A DNA stretch of 46,620 bases, from positions 1 through 46,620 of the forward strand of contig JAUVLW010000006.1 in assembly GCA_030600555.1 (NCBI GenBank), given 5' to 3'. The position numbers and the translations under genes are program-made. The notes beneath the pieces were generated by a model. The model searched no databases and was not told the origin of the DNA. It saw nothing but the letters and a program-made list of their open reading frames with translations. Below, piece after piece: positions 32,674-40,557 of the stretch (the first letter of the stretch is position 1; each line of letters starts with the position of its first letter). Origin of the DNA: Candidatus Aenigmatarchaeota archaeon. GTDB taxonomy: Archaea > Aenigmatarchaeota > Aenigmatarchaeia > QMZS01.

Positions 32674-33465
32674 TTATTTAAACCTAAAGTCTATACAATA
32701 GCGCGAAGTGGTCTTTGAGTAACCCCCGCATTCAATGCAATCAAGAATCTCAACATCATAGCTGATTCTTTCAATTGCGTCTTCTTTTGAGTCCGCAAAC
32801 ATATACAAATGAATTATTGTATTCTTCCCGGAAACCTTTTTAGCGACATCAAGAAAAGTTTCCGCGTCTTTTGGAAGAGGCATGATTATCCTATCAAATT
32901 TTTCATCCCACTCGGAGACTATTTTTCTTACATCCCCTTCAAATATTTTAATTTTCTTTTCAACTTTGTTCAGTTTTGCATTTTCCCTAAAATATTTAAC
33001 TCCTTCTGGATTTATTTCAATTCCCCATATATCCACATCCCTGTATTTCGCAATCTGAATTGCGTAAGGTCCAATCCCAGCAAACATCACTAGTATTTTT
33101 TCCCCGTCTTTAATTTGGTTTGTGATTCTTTCTCTTTCATTTCCGAGTCTTGGGGAAAAATATGCATTTTCAATATTGAGTTTGTATCTGCACCCAAATT
33201 CTATATGCAATGTTTCTTTGGTATTTTCGCCCCCGATAACTTTATATTTTCTAACCCGAAATTCATTTTCAACTTTCCCTTCTTTTTTCAGAACTGTTTT
33301 TACTTGTTTTAGTTTTAGGAGTTGTTCTGCAATAACTTTTTCTTTTCCTTCAAGTTCTTCGTTAAGTTTTATAATTGCCAAATCCCCTATCATATCAAAA
33401 CCTGATGGCGCAATCTCAAGTTCTTTTTCATTCAAACTTTCTTTCAGTAAATCCTTTAATCTCAT
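32674..33465 (-). CDS. trm5: tRNA (guanine37-N1)-methyltransferase Trm5-type
   Basis: 263 residues. PSGFDMIGDLAIIKLN is the Trm5/TYW2 N-terminal domain, YFSPRLGNERERI precedes the SAM domain with VMFAGIGPYAIQIAKY (motif I) and GIEINPEGVKYF. Motif IV is FDRIIMPLPKDAETFL, closer to the NLP/PLP form of Trm5 than to TYW2. It makes m1G37, the wyosine precursor. Since no separate Taw2 is in the window, a bifunctional Trm5/Taw2 cannot be excluded. First gene of the operon. Confidence 0.88.
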   Translation of the reverse strand: MRLKDLLKESLNEKELEIAPSGFDMIGDLAIIKLNEELEGKEKVIAEQLLKLKQVKTVLKKEGKVENEFRVRKYKVIGGENTKETLHIEFGCRYKLNIENAYFSPRLGNERERITNQIKDGEKILVMFAGIGPYAIQIAKYRDVDIWGIEINPEGVKYFRENAKLNKVEKKIKIFEGDVRKIVSEWDEKFDRIIMPLPKDAETFLDVAKKVSGKNTIIHLYMFADSKEDAIERISYDVEILDCIECGGYSKTTSRYCIDFRFK

Positions 33466-33490
33466 AATAATATTATTAAAAAATCAAAAA

Positions 33491-33991
33491 TTATTTACAG
33501 ATAACTGAAATTGTTTGTTTTGCGCCCCATTCATGGACTAATTTTAATGCTATAGTGTCTCCAGATTCGCAGGTTCCAGCAGCTGCAGTTATATATCCAT
33601 AACAACTTTCACCAGGACTTAATTTTGATGTGGTGTTGTAACATTCAATACCTGAGATTCCGCCGTCCCAACTGTTAATTATTACAGGAACATTGTTTAA
33701 ATATGCTTTTAAATAAGAGGTATTTGCTGATAAACTAAGCGTATTCATTGAAGAGGCTTTGAATTCAAAATTAATTCTATTTGCCGTAGTGCCATCTTCA
33801 TAAACTGTTGGGATATTGAATGCTTGACCTGCTTTATCCATATTGCTAAGTTGCTCTCCAGTTTTGTCCTGAGTTGTGGTTCCTATACCCATGAACCAAC
33901 TGTAACTGAACGCAACCAAACCCACGGTAATCATTACCATCAATATTGTTGCGATTACAGGGGAAATTCCTTTAAGTTCATTGTTTGTCAT
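33491..33991 (-). CDS. archaeal type IV pilin-like protein (DUF1628-type N-terminus)
   Basis: 166 residues. The N-terminus KGISPVIATILMVMITVGLVAFSYSWFMGIG is the classical archaeal pilin signal: basic leader, then a hydrophobic helix starting with I/SPVIATILMV, cleaved by a class III prepilin peptidase near KG|IS. The beta-rich globular part has four Cys (IECYN, ESCYGY, GTCESG, VICK). Probably a surface pilus or adhesion subunit. Confidence 0.88.
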   Translation of the reverse strand: MTNNELKGISPVIATILMVMITVGLVAFSYSWFMGIGTTTQDKTGEQLSNMDKAGQAFNIPTVYEDGTTANRINFEFKASSMNTLSLSANTSYLKAYLNNVPVIINSWDGGISGIECYNTTSKLSPGESCYGYITAAAGTCESGDTIALKLVHEWGAKQTISVICK

Positions 33992-34172
33992 AATATAGAC
34001 TAGATATATATAATAAACAAATACTTAGATTATAGTTATTTTATACCAATTAACAAATAAATTTCTTAATATTAACCAATCACATCTTTTGGCTTAAGTT
34101 TTCCTGAAAGAAAAAAGAGGCACTGTTTAAAGGATGAGTGTTTAATTAATCTTATCAATAAGATTCTTAATT

Positions 34173-35000
34173 ATGAAAAAAAGGATTTCTCTCACCATTG
34201 ATTCTGAGTTGTTAAAACACGCGGATAGATACATAGATAATCTGAACTTTGATTCCAGATCTGGTTTCATGGAAGAATGCATCAGAAAATATCTCCAAAA
34301 CTCAAGTGTTGCGGTTATACTTGCGGGAGGAAATCCAGATAAATTAAAGTTGAATAATAAGTTTAAATTTTTGATTCCGGTGAAGCAGGATAAAACTATT
34401 TTGGATCTGCTGTTTGAAAGGCTTTCTGAATTTGGGAAGATTTTTATTGTTGGAAGGAAAGAAGTTATCAATATTTGCTTTGAAATTCTTTCTGAAAAAT
34501 ACCCGGATGTTGATATCGAATATATTGAAGAAAAAGAAGAACTTGGAAACGCAAAAACTCTTGAACTTGTGAGGGATAAAATTCATCAGAATTTTCTTGT
34601 TTTGCCAATAGATCAATATTATGATTTAGATTTTATTGAGTTAATGAAAAGACATAACCTGAATCAAACCATCCTAAGAAGTCTTGTCACCCTTACCGTT
34701 GTTCCAATATCAACCACGAAACAATATGGCAATATCTCGATGATTGGTTCAAGAATTGTCAAGCATGAAGAAAAGAAAACCGGCAAGAAAACTTTGATTT
34801 CAGCTTTTGCTGCTGTATGCGACAAGCACATTTTTGATTTTATTCCAAAAGGAAAAATCCGGTGGGGATTGCAAAAAGAGGTCTATCCAAAATTAATAGA
34901 TAGAAGAGCAATGAGTGGATATATTATCGACACGCCAATTTTTAATATTCATTCTGAAAAAGATATAAAACGATTAAGAAAATATTTAAAAAACAGATAA
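34173..35000 (+). CDS. ribbon-helix-helix domain fused to sugar-nucleotidyltransferase-like domain
   Basis: 275 residues. Residues 3-42 (RISLTIDSELLKHADRYIDN...SRSGFMEECIRKYL) form a CopG/RHH DNA-binding domain. From residue 46 a GT-A nucleotidyltransferase fold starts, VAVILAGGNPDKL, with FLIPVKQDKTILDLLFERL, FIVGRK and LVLPIDQYYDLDFIEL. The usual GTR of the G-rich loop is missing (GGNPDKL), so NTP binding may be changed. The fusion suggests a sugar- or nucleotide-sensing regulator, or a DNA-linked enzyme; this is inference. Confidence 0.72.
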   Translation: MKKRISLTIDSELLKHADRYIDNLNFDSRSGFMEECIRKYLQNSSVAVILAGGNPDKLKLNNKFKFLIPVKQDKTILDLLFERLSEFGKIFIVGRKEVINICFEILSEKYPDVDIEYIEEKEELGNAKTLELVRDKIHQNFLVLPIDQYYDLDFIELMKRHNLNQTILRSLVTLTVVPISTTKQYGNISMIGSRIVKHEEKKTGKKTLISAFAAVCDKHIFDFIPKGKIRWGLQKEVYPKLIDRRAMSGYIIDTPIFNIHSEKDIKRLRKYLKNR

Positions 35001-35074
35001 ATTATTCACTGAAAAAAGATTAATAAAATAAGTAAAGTATTTACTAAAAAATATATTTAAAAAAAATAGATAAA

Positions 35075-35635
35075 TTATTTAGGTTTTATATACACACTTA
35101 CTTTTACGCCTATCGAACCTATTGCTGGTTGGGCTGTTGCTATGCCGCATTTAACATATTTTTCAACAAGAGCTCCTGATTTTTTCATGTAGCCTTTTGC
35201 GAATTTGTCCTTTCTTGTTTTTGAACCTGTGATTAATCCGTCCAGAACTATTTCCGCTCCAAGCACATTATCATGCCTCATTATTTTGTTAAGGTGATAG
35301 TCCGCAAGCCTTCTGTAATGTTTTTTGTTTTCAATACCTCTTGCGATATTGGAAGCTATAGTTTTTGGAACCACTACATCCCGGTCAATTCTTTTTATAT
35401 CCACCTGAGCTTCTATATTGAACCTTTTTTTAATATCAGTGGTTAATCTGCTTATTTTTTCTCCGCCAGGACCTATGATTGCTCCAGGTTGAGTTGTGTG
35501 AATTAAGATTCTGATATTTGTAGGTAAATAATTGACTTCAATGTCCTCAAAATTAATATCTTTTAATTTGTTGGCTAGATAATCATATATTTCTTGCTTA
35601 AGGATTCCGTCATTCACGAATTTCATTTCTTTCAT
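35075..35635 (-). CDS. rps3: ribosomal protein S3 (uS3)
   Basis: 186 residues, short for archaeal S3 but containing the KH domain (TNIRILIHTTQPGAIIGPGGEKISRL) and the C-terminal domain ending SIGVKVSVYIKP. ENKKHYRRLADYHLNKIMRHDNVLGAEIVLDG is diagnostic. It stands alone here, away from the usual L22-S3-L29 cluster. Upstream poly-T region faces the MNT-HEPN gene. Confidence 0.93.
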   Translation of the reverse strand: MKEMKFVNDGILKQEIYDYLANKLKDINFEDIEVNYLPTNIRILIHTTQPGAIIGPGGEKISRLTTDIKKRFNIEAQVDIKRIDRDVVVPKTIASNIARGIENKKHYRRLADYHLNKIMRHDNVLGAEIVLDGLITGSKTRKDKFAKGYMKKSGALVEKYVKCGIATAQPAIGSIGVKVSVYIKPK

Positions 35636-35687
35636 ATATTCTTTTTTTTTAAAAAGATAAACTACTTATATACTAGTCTAATCTATT

Positions 35688-36950
35688 ATGACCATCAAGA
35701 AAGTTGCTAAAAAGCAGGGAACTGCAGTAAAAAGCAGTAAAAAGCTAATTAAAGCGGTAAAAGTTGCAAAAACCAATAAAAAACCAGCAATTTCCAAAAA
35801 ACAGGCAAAAGCTGTTTCCAAACCTAAAAAGAAGGAACTTTCTGAAAAACAGAAAGAAAAGATAAAAAAGGAAGTTTTTGAGAAGGCAGAAGAATTTAAG
35901 AAACAATGTTTGAAGAAATACAAGGATATAGTAAAGACTATATTTGTTTTTGGTTCTTATCTGAGAAAGGATTTTACTGAAGAAAGCGATTTAGATATTC
36001 TTATTTTGCTAGATGATACAAAAATGAGGGTTACTGATGAATTTAAGGAATCTGTTGCTGATAATCTTTTTAAAACCGCAAAAAAACTGGATTCTAGATT
36101 GCACATACAACCTCCATGGACCATAACTGAATTCTGGGATATGGTCAGAGTTTCACATCCTTTGTTAATGACTGTTCTGAGAGATGGATGGGCTTTATAT
36201 GATCAGGGATTTTTTATTCCAATGAAAAAACTTTTGGAAAGAGGAAAAATTCCCGCAAGTCTGGAATCAATAGAATTATTAATGATTTCCGCGCCAAAGA
36301 AAATTGAGAGGGCAAAGAATGTCAGGTTATATCAGGTTTCTGAGGACTGCTATTACGCAATGCTTAATTCTTCGCAGGCGGTTTTGATGTATCTTGGAAA
36401 ACAGGTTCCTGACCCAAAAGCCACCCCAAAAGCCGTTAAAGAATATTTGGTTGATACAAAAATGCTGCCAAGAGAATATTACAAAATTCTTGAGAAAGTT
36501 ATTAAATTCAGGAAAGATGTTGAGCACAAAAAAGTAAAGGAAATCACAGGAGCTAAGGTTGATGAGTTCCTTGAGAAAGCTGAGGATTATGTGAAGGAAA
36601 TGCGAAAGATATACCAGTCGCTTCAGAACCAGAAGAAAAAAATGCTTATTGATAAAAATTATGAGATTTTGTTGAAATCAACAATCATGGCTCTTAAGAA
36701 AGTGGACAAACTTCCCCCAGACCCAAAAAATCTTCCAAAGGTGATAAGAACAGAGTTGATTGAAAAGCATTATCTTCCAAAGAGTTATCTCGAAGTATTT
36801 GATAAAGTAATCGGAATGAAAAAAATCGCTGAGAAAGAAATCGATAAAATACCTGAGAGGGACGTTGAAGTAACAAGAAGTTATGTAAAGAAATTCGTGG
36901 ATATCCTTGACAGGTTTATAAGAGATGTTGATAACAGGCAGAGGAAATAA
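35688..36950 (+). CDS. nucleotidyltransferase (MNT) with basic N-tail and tandem HEPN-like C-terminal domains
   Basis: 420 residues in four parts. A Lys/Ala-rich histone-H1-like tail (1-58) is followed by a minimal nucleotidyltransferase domain (about 60-190) with FVFGSYLRKDF (G89 S90) and the metal motif ESDLDILI (D101, D103). Two related helical domains (about 215-305 and 330-415) come last, each with a YY/YE..L..S...L-n-DPK..PK......L...LP..Y region. The first has RKDVEH, an RX4H motif like HEPN RNases; the second lacks it. HEPN plus MNT normally occur as toxin and antitoxin pairs; here they are one protein. Confidence 0.75.
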   Translation: MTIKKVAKKQGTAVKSSKKLIKAVKVAKTNKKPAISKKQAKAVSKPKKKELSEKQKEKIKKEVFEKAEEFKKQCLKKYKDIVKTIFVFGSYLRKDFTEESDLDILILLDDTKMRVTDEFKESVADNLFKTAKKLDSRLHIQPPWTITEFWDMVRVSHPLLMTVLRDGWALYDQGFFIPMKKLLERGKIPASLESIELLMISAPKKIERAKNVRLYQVSEDCYYAMLNSSQAVLMYLGKQVPDPKATPKAVKEYLVDTKMLPREYYKILEKVIKFRKDVEHKKVKEITGAKVDEFLEKAEDYVKEMRKIYQSLQNQKKKMLIDKNYEILLKSTIMALKKVDKLPPDPKNLPKVIRTELIEKHYLPKSYLEVFDKVIGMKKIAEKEIDKIPERDVEVTRSYVKKFVDILDRFIRDVDNRQRK

Positions 36951-37047
36951 GTATAGTGATTTGTATAAATTTATTTGATTAAAATGTTTTTCCCAATAAT
37001 TTAAATTATATTCTGGAAAAAATTTAAATGGACCCACTGGGAGTCGA

Positions 37048-37060
37048 TACCGGAAGTATT
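37048..37060 (-). other. 13-nt insertion in the tRNA-Ala T-loop
   Basis: AATACTTCCGGTA interrupts TTCGACT after its first T. ATAC-TTCCG-GTAT (ending one base beyond the insert) can form a hairpin. No convincing bulge-helix-bulge; the exact boundaries are uncertain by a base or two. Confidence 0.6.
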
Positions 37061-37077
37061 ACCCAGCGTCTCTGCCA

Positions 37078-37132
37078 TTTTCAAATTCTCCTTTCTTTTC
37101 CTTGAGGTTTTCTTTTGAGAAAGAAAAGCTCC
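37078..37132 (-). other. tRNA-Ala anticodon-loop intron (37/38), 55 nt
   Basis: Bulge-helix-bulge: outer helix CTGCC/GGCAG, 3' bulge AAT, central helix TTCG/TGAA (with one G-U), 5' bulge CAG. The intron contains hairpin TTTTCTTT-CTCA-AAAGAAAA. Confidence 0.78.
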
Positions 37133-37209
37133 TGCGAAGGCAGCATGTTACCAAATACACTATGGGCCCATAAATTTTATTATTAATTAAATTAATCACT
37201 CAGTTAATT

Positions 37210-37986
37210 ATGGATAATCTTGATTATATAAAGAAGGAGATAGAAAAGACCCAAGTAATTATAATTGCGGGGGGAAGAGCAACGAGAATGGGTAGAATAG
37301 ACAAACCCAAGGCTTTACTTGAACTAAACGGCAAATGTCTTATAGATTACACTTTAGAATTTTTAAAAAATTCAGGATTTAAAAACTTTGTTTTTTTGTT
37401 AGGATACAAACATGATGAAATTGAAGCTTATATTGGGGATGGTTCAAAATATGGAATAAATACAACTTATTCAGTGGAACCTGAAACAATGAAAGGTCGC
37501 GGAAAAGCATTAAAATACGCTTTAATGAACAATAAGATTGACAGGAATAAAAGAGCAATTGTTTGTTACCCTGATGATTTATATCTTGATAGGAACTTGC
37601 CAATAAAATTACTCCTGCATCATTTGCACGGAACTGAAAACAGGGACATTCTTGTAACCGCATTATTTACTTCAGGCACAGAATATCCTTATGGGGTTGG
37701 GAAAATAGATTCGGAGCAATTTGTCACTGAATTTGTTGAAAAACCTTTCATACAAAAATATACAAATACTGCATTTTATGTGATTGAACCCGGAGTTTAT
37801 TCGGAAATAGAAGAGAAAATTGATTTGGATTCTGAAGAAAGTCCTGAATTTGAACAGGCGGTTTTGCCTGATTTGGCAAATAACCGAAAAGTGACCTCAA
37901 TGATTATTCCTTCTTCAGTGTGGGTTCCAATAAACACGAGCAAAGAACATTCAACGGCGGAGAAATTTTTAAATTCAAAGAAATAA
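37210..37986 (+). CDS. sugar-phosphate nucleotidyltransferase
   Basis: 258-residue GT-A nucleotidyltransferase. The signature is VIIIAGGRATRMGRIDKPKALLELNGK (about 16-42), the GGxxTRM and PK lysine motifs that bind NTP and sugar phosphate. CYPDDLYLD supplies the metal-binding acidic pair, and VTEFVEKPF is the conserved EKP motif. It probably makes an NDP-sugar for the glycosyltransferases in the window. Short N-terminal extension (MDNLDYIKKEIEKTQ). The promoter region lies between it and divergent tRNA-Ala. Confidence 0.9.
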   Translation: MDNLDYIKKEIEKTQVIIIAGGRATRMGRIDKPKALLELNGKCLIDYTLEFLKNSGFKNFVFLLGYKHDEIEAYIGDGSKYGINTTYSVEPETMKGRGKALKYALMNNKIDRNKRAIVCYPDDLYLDRNLPIKLLLHHLHGTENRDILVTALFTSGTEYPYGVGKIDSEQFVTEFVEKPFIQKYTNTAFYVIEPGVYSEIEEKIDLDSEESPEFEQAVLPDLANNRKVTSMIIPSSVWVPINTSKEHSTAEKFLNSKK

Positions 37987-38020
37987 AAACCTCAGATATA
38001 TTCCTTAAAGAAATTAAGTT

Positions 38021-38692
38021 ATGCAAATAAGCAGGTTGTCTTCAGGAACTGAGGTTATTGATGGTTTGTTGAACGGGGGAATAGAACACGGAGCAATAAC
38101 AAATGTGTATGGGCCTCCGGGTTCTGGGAAAACAAATTTAACTTTATTATTTACTCTATCAGGTCTGAAAGAAGGAAAAGTCGGGTATATTGATACAGAG
38201 AATGGTTTTTCAACAGAGAGATTTTTTCAGATGGGCGGAACCGAAGATGGCCTGAAACATATTTTATACCACAACCCCTCTACTTTCAAAGAGCAGATAA
38301 AAGTGGTTCAGAAATTAAAGGATTTGGATTTAAAATTAATTATTGTGGATTCTGTTGTTTCGCTTTACCGTCTTGAAATTAACAAAGAGAATTTCACTGA
38401 GATAAATAAAGCCCTTGCAAAACAACTTGCCTTTCTGTCTTTTTTAGCCAAGGAAAAAGATATCCCTGTTATGATTACAAATCAGGTTTATTCTGTGAAC
38501 TCCGATGAGATAGAATTGTCGGGGAGAGATGTTGTAAAATACTGGAGTAAGTGTTTGATTGAATTGAAAAAAGTTGATGACAACCGCAGACTCGCAATCT
38601 TGAGAAAACACCGGAGTTTGCCTGAAGGAAAAAAAGTGGAGATTGAAATCACTGAGAAAGGAATCGAGAAAGCAAAGTTCAGAATTTTTTAG
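38021..38692 (+). CDS. radB: RecA-family recombination paralogue RadB
   Basis: 223-residue RecA core without the N-terminal domain of RadA. Walker A is GPPGSGKT (31-38), Walker B LKLIIVDSVV. LSSGTEVIDGLLNGGIEHGAITNVYG is the typical RadB N-terminus, and VMITNQVYSVNSDEIELSGRDVVKYWSKCLIEL the C-terminal core. Role in recombinational repair, as helper of RadA. Probably co-transcribed with the gene at 37210 (34-nt gap). Confidence 0.93.
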   Translation: MQISRLSSGTEVIDGLLNGGIEHGAITNVYGPPGSGKTNLTLLFTLSGLKEGKVGYIDTENGFSTERFFQMGGTEDGLKHILYHNPSTFKEQIKVVQKLKDLDLKLIIVDSVVSLYRLEINKENFTEINKALAKQLAFLSFLAKEKDIPVMITNQVYSVNSDEIELSGRDVVKYWSKCLIELKKVDDNRRLAILRKHRSLPEGKKVEIEITEKGIEKAKFRIF

Positions 38693-38699
38693 AGGGTTT

Positions 38700-39026
38700 T
38701 TATTTATTAAAACAATAACAATTGCACTGACCTTCACTTCCGCAGTGCATAGAATGGGAACTAAAAATTTTCACAACACAAGGACCCATATTCACAACAT
38801 TAGAATATGGAAATTTTATTTCAGGTTTATTTATTTTAATTGTCCATTCCTCAAATTTATTTTTCTCCATAAAAATAGGCCATTCGCAAACGCCCCCATC
38901 CCAATATTGCATTTTGCAATAATTATTGCAGTTGAAATCATTTTGGTAAGTTCCTGGGGCAAAGAAATAAATAATGCTTATCAGAAGAATGAGAATAACA
39001 CTTAAAATAATAACTTGTTTGTTCAT
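38700..39026 (-). CDS. small secreted or membrane-anchored Cys-rich protein, 108 aa
   Basis: An N-terminal hydrophobic helix (VIILSVILILLISIIYFFA) followed by an extracytoplasmic part with Cys in CNNYCKMQYWDGGVC, GPCVVKIF and CGSEGQCNCYC. Probably disulfide-bonded on the outside of the membrane. No family recognised. Convergent with radB. Confidence 0.6.
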   Translation of the reverse strand: MNKQVIILSVILILLISIIYFFAPGTYQNDFNCNNYCKMQYWDGGVCEWPIFMEKNKFEEWTIKINKPEIKFPYSNVVNMGPCVVKIFSSHSMHCGSEGQCNCYCFNK

Positions 39027-39070
39027 AACATCTCTAAGATAATTTGCTATAAAGATTTATAAAATTAAAA

Positions 39071-39436
39071 TTATCTGTTAAATAAAGCTTTTCTTCCTTC
39101 TACATCAATATATGCGACTTCTTCTCCTTCCTTTAGTTTTTCTCCTGCAGTGGATAAATCAAACATCTCATAAGATTCTAAATCCATTATTTGGGCTGTA
39201 TCTTCCTGAACGCTTACTACCTGCCCTTTCTTTTTCAGAATCATTGGAACTTCAACATTTGAAGATACTGGACCCACATATTCCCTTTTTTTGCCGTCAA
39301 AAACACCTACAGCAATTACAGTTGCCTTAGCTCCGCCGTGTTTACTAGTCTTTCCGCTGGTTTTACTTATTATTTTGCAGGGTTCTCCGTCTATTTTGAT
39401 ATAATTTCCCTCTTTAAGGGTTCTTATTTCTACCAT
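39071..39436 (-). CDS. translation factor aIF5A
   Basis: 121-residue elongation/initiation factor that relieves ribosome stalling. The hypusine loop is SGKTSKHGGAKATV with K32 as the modification site. C-terminal OB-fold: AQIMDLESYEMFDLSTAGEKLKEGEEVAYIDV. No deoxyhypusine synthase gene is in the window. Monocistronic. Confidence 0.95.
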   Translation of the reverse strand: MVEIRTLKEGNYIKIDGEPCKIISKTSGKTSKHGGAKATVIAVGVFDGKKREYVGPVSSNVEVPMILKKKGQVVSVQEDTAQIMDLESYEMFDLSTAGEKLKEGEEVAYIDVEGRKALFNR

Positions 39437-39463
39437 AAAATTATTTTTAAAATATTATATAAT

Positions 39464-40225
39464 CTATATTTTTTTTATCAGCTGCAAATAAATTTCTGTC
39501 TGCGCTTTTAGGTAGAAAACCCGTGATATTGATTTCCCAATCATGCTTATCAAAAGGCAGATAAATAACCAATGGAGATTCAAGCTAATAGCTGTTATGG
39601 GATTTAATGCAAGTTCACCCCCAGAAATTAAGATTGTGAAAATCATATAAATTAAAGGCAGTGAAAACATCAGGCTGAGAATGAATGATAAAACCCCAAG
39701 AGCAAAATAAATTATTATCAAAGACCAACATCTTTTTTTGAGCAAATCAACTGAGTATTCAAGGCTATTGCCAAATCCCACATCTTTTATGATAATATTT
39801 TGGTATACAAAATAGAACGCAAGAATGGATGCGAACATAAAAAGCAACCCAAAATAGGGGATTGAAACCGCGAATATATTTATTGCGAATATGATTACAC
39901 TGACCATGATCAAAGATGGTGTTTTACGGTAAGATTTTAAAAAACTTTTTTTGTATTCTTTCTCTTTGTAACTCTGGTGTATAACCGCTCCTTTGAGTAT
40001 GAGGCTTATAATAAACAATAAAATCCAGACTATAATAATTTCCAAAAACATAACCGAGAACCCATAAATTCCTGATAGAATATTGGACGAATTAAATAGA
40101 TTTGCATTATTGAAAATACTTAGAATAAGAGACAATCCCAATAAATCCATTATGAAAAAAGGAAACCATCTTTTTGGATTGATACAGAATCTTAAACCCT
40201 TTTTTATACCTTTCCCTAAATCCAT
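39464..40225 (-). CDS. DUF4013-like multi-pass membrane protein
   Basis: 253 residues with about six transmembrane helices. N-terminal LGKGIKKGLRFCINPKRWFPFFIMDLLGL, a YKEKEYKKSF loop and FGNSLEYSVDLLKKRCWSLIIIY suggest the DUF4013 type. Function unknown. Confidence 0.6.
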   Translation of the reverse strand: MDLGKGIKKGLRFCINPKRWFPFFIMDLLGLSLILSIFNNANLFNSSNILSGIYGFSVMFLEIIIVWILLFIISLILKGAVIHQSYKEKEYKKSFLKSYRKTPSLIMVSVIIFAINIFAVSIPYFGLLFMFASILAFYFVYQNIIIKDVGFGNSLEYSVDLLKKRCWSLIIIYFALGVLSFILSLMFSLPLIYMIFTILISGGELALNPITAISLNLHWLFICLLISMIGKSISRVFYLKAQTEIYLQLIKKI

Positions 40226-40255
40226 AATAATATAAAAAAGAAAACTAAAAACAAA

Positions 40256-40543
40256 TTATTTAAATTCAAGTTCAATTCCCTGATATTTGTCTGCTACGAA
40301 GTTATAGATTAATGCAAAAATTCCTCCTCCTATAAAACCCATTATGAAAAACATTATTGGGTATAGGATTATTGCAAATATTCCCAGTACACCTCCTGCA
40401 GAAGCAGATCCCATCATAGAACCGATGAATACTCCGCCTACGGTCATAAAGATTCCCATTACCAAACCGATTACAGCATGCACTAATCCAAGAACTACTG
40501 CGAAACTTAGCACACCAATACTTTTTAATTCCTGTTTTGCCAT
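40256..40543 (-). CDS. small Gly-rich two-TM membrane protein, 95 aa
   Basis: Two long hydrophobic segments (VLSFAVVLGLVHAVIGLVMGIFMTVGGVFIG and GVLGIFAIILYPIMFFIMGFIGGGIFALIYNFVA) rich in Gly/Met, flanked by a short charged N-terminus and a tail (DKYQGIELEFK). Common small archaeal membrane protein type; function unknown. Lies directly downstream of kae1 on the same strand. Confidence 0.6.
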   Translation of the reverse strand: MAKQELKSIGVLSFAVVLGLVHAVIGLVMGIFMTVGGVFIGSMMGSASAGGVLGIFAIILYPIMFFIMGFIGGGIFALIYNFVADKYQGIELEFK

Positions 40544-40557
40544 AATAAGTATACTAT

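Larger units (their letters stand above)
37029..37169 (-). tRNA. tRNA-Ala (CGC) with anticodon-loop intron and 13-nt T-loop insertion
   Basis: Acceptor GGGCCCA (37169-37163) pairs with TGGGTCC (37036-37030), and the pair at 3-70 is G-U, the tRNA-Ala identity mark; discriminator A at 37029. D-stem GTGT/ACAT. Anticodon stem CTGCC/GGCAG, loop TTCGCA plus T38, anticodon CGC. T-stem CTGGG/CCCAG. Intron at 37/38 is 37132-37078 (55 nt). The T-loop region is 20 nt and becomes the canonical TTCGACT if 13 nt are removed. Mature length would be 73 nt. Confidence 0.88.
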
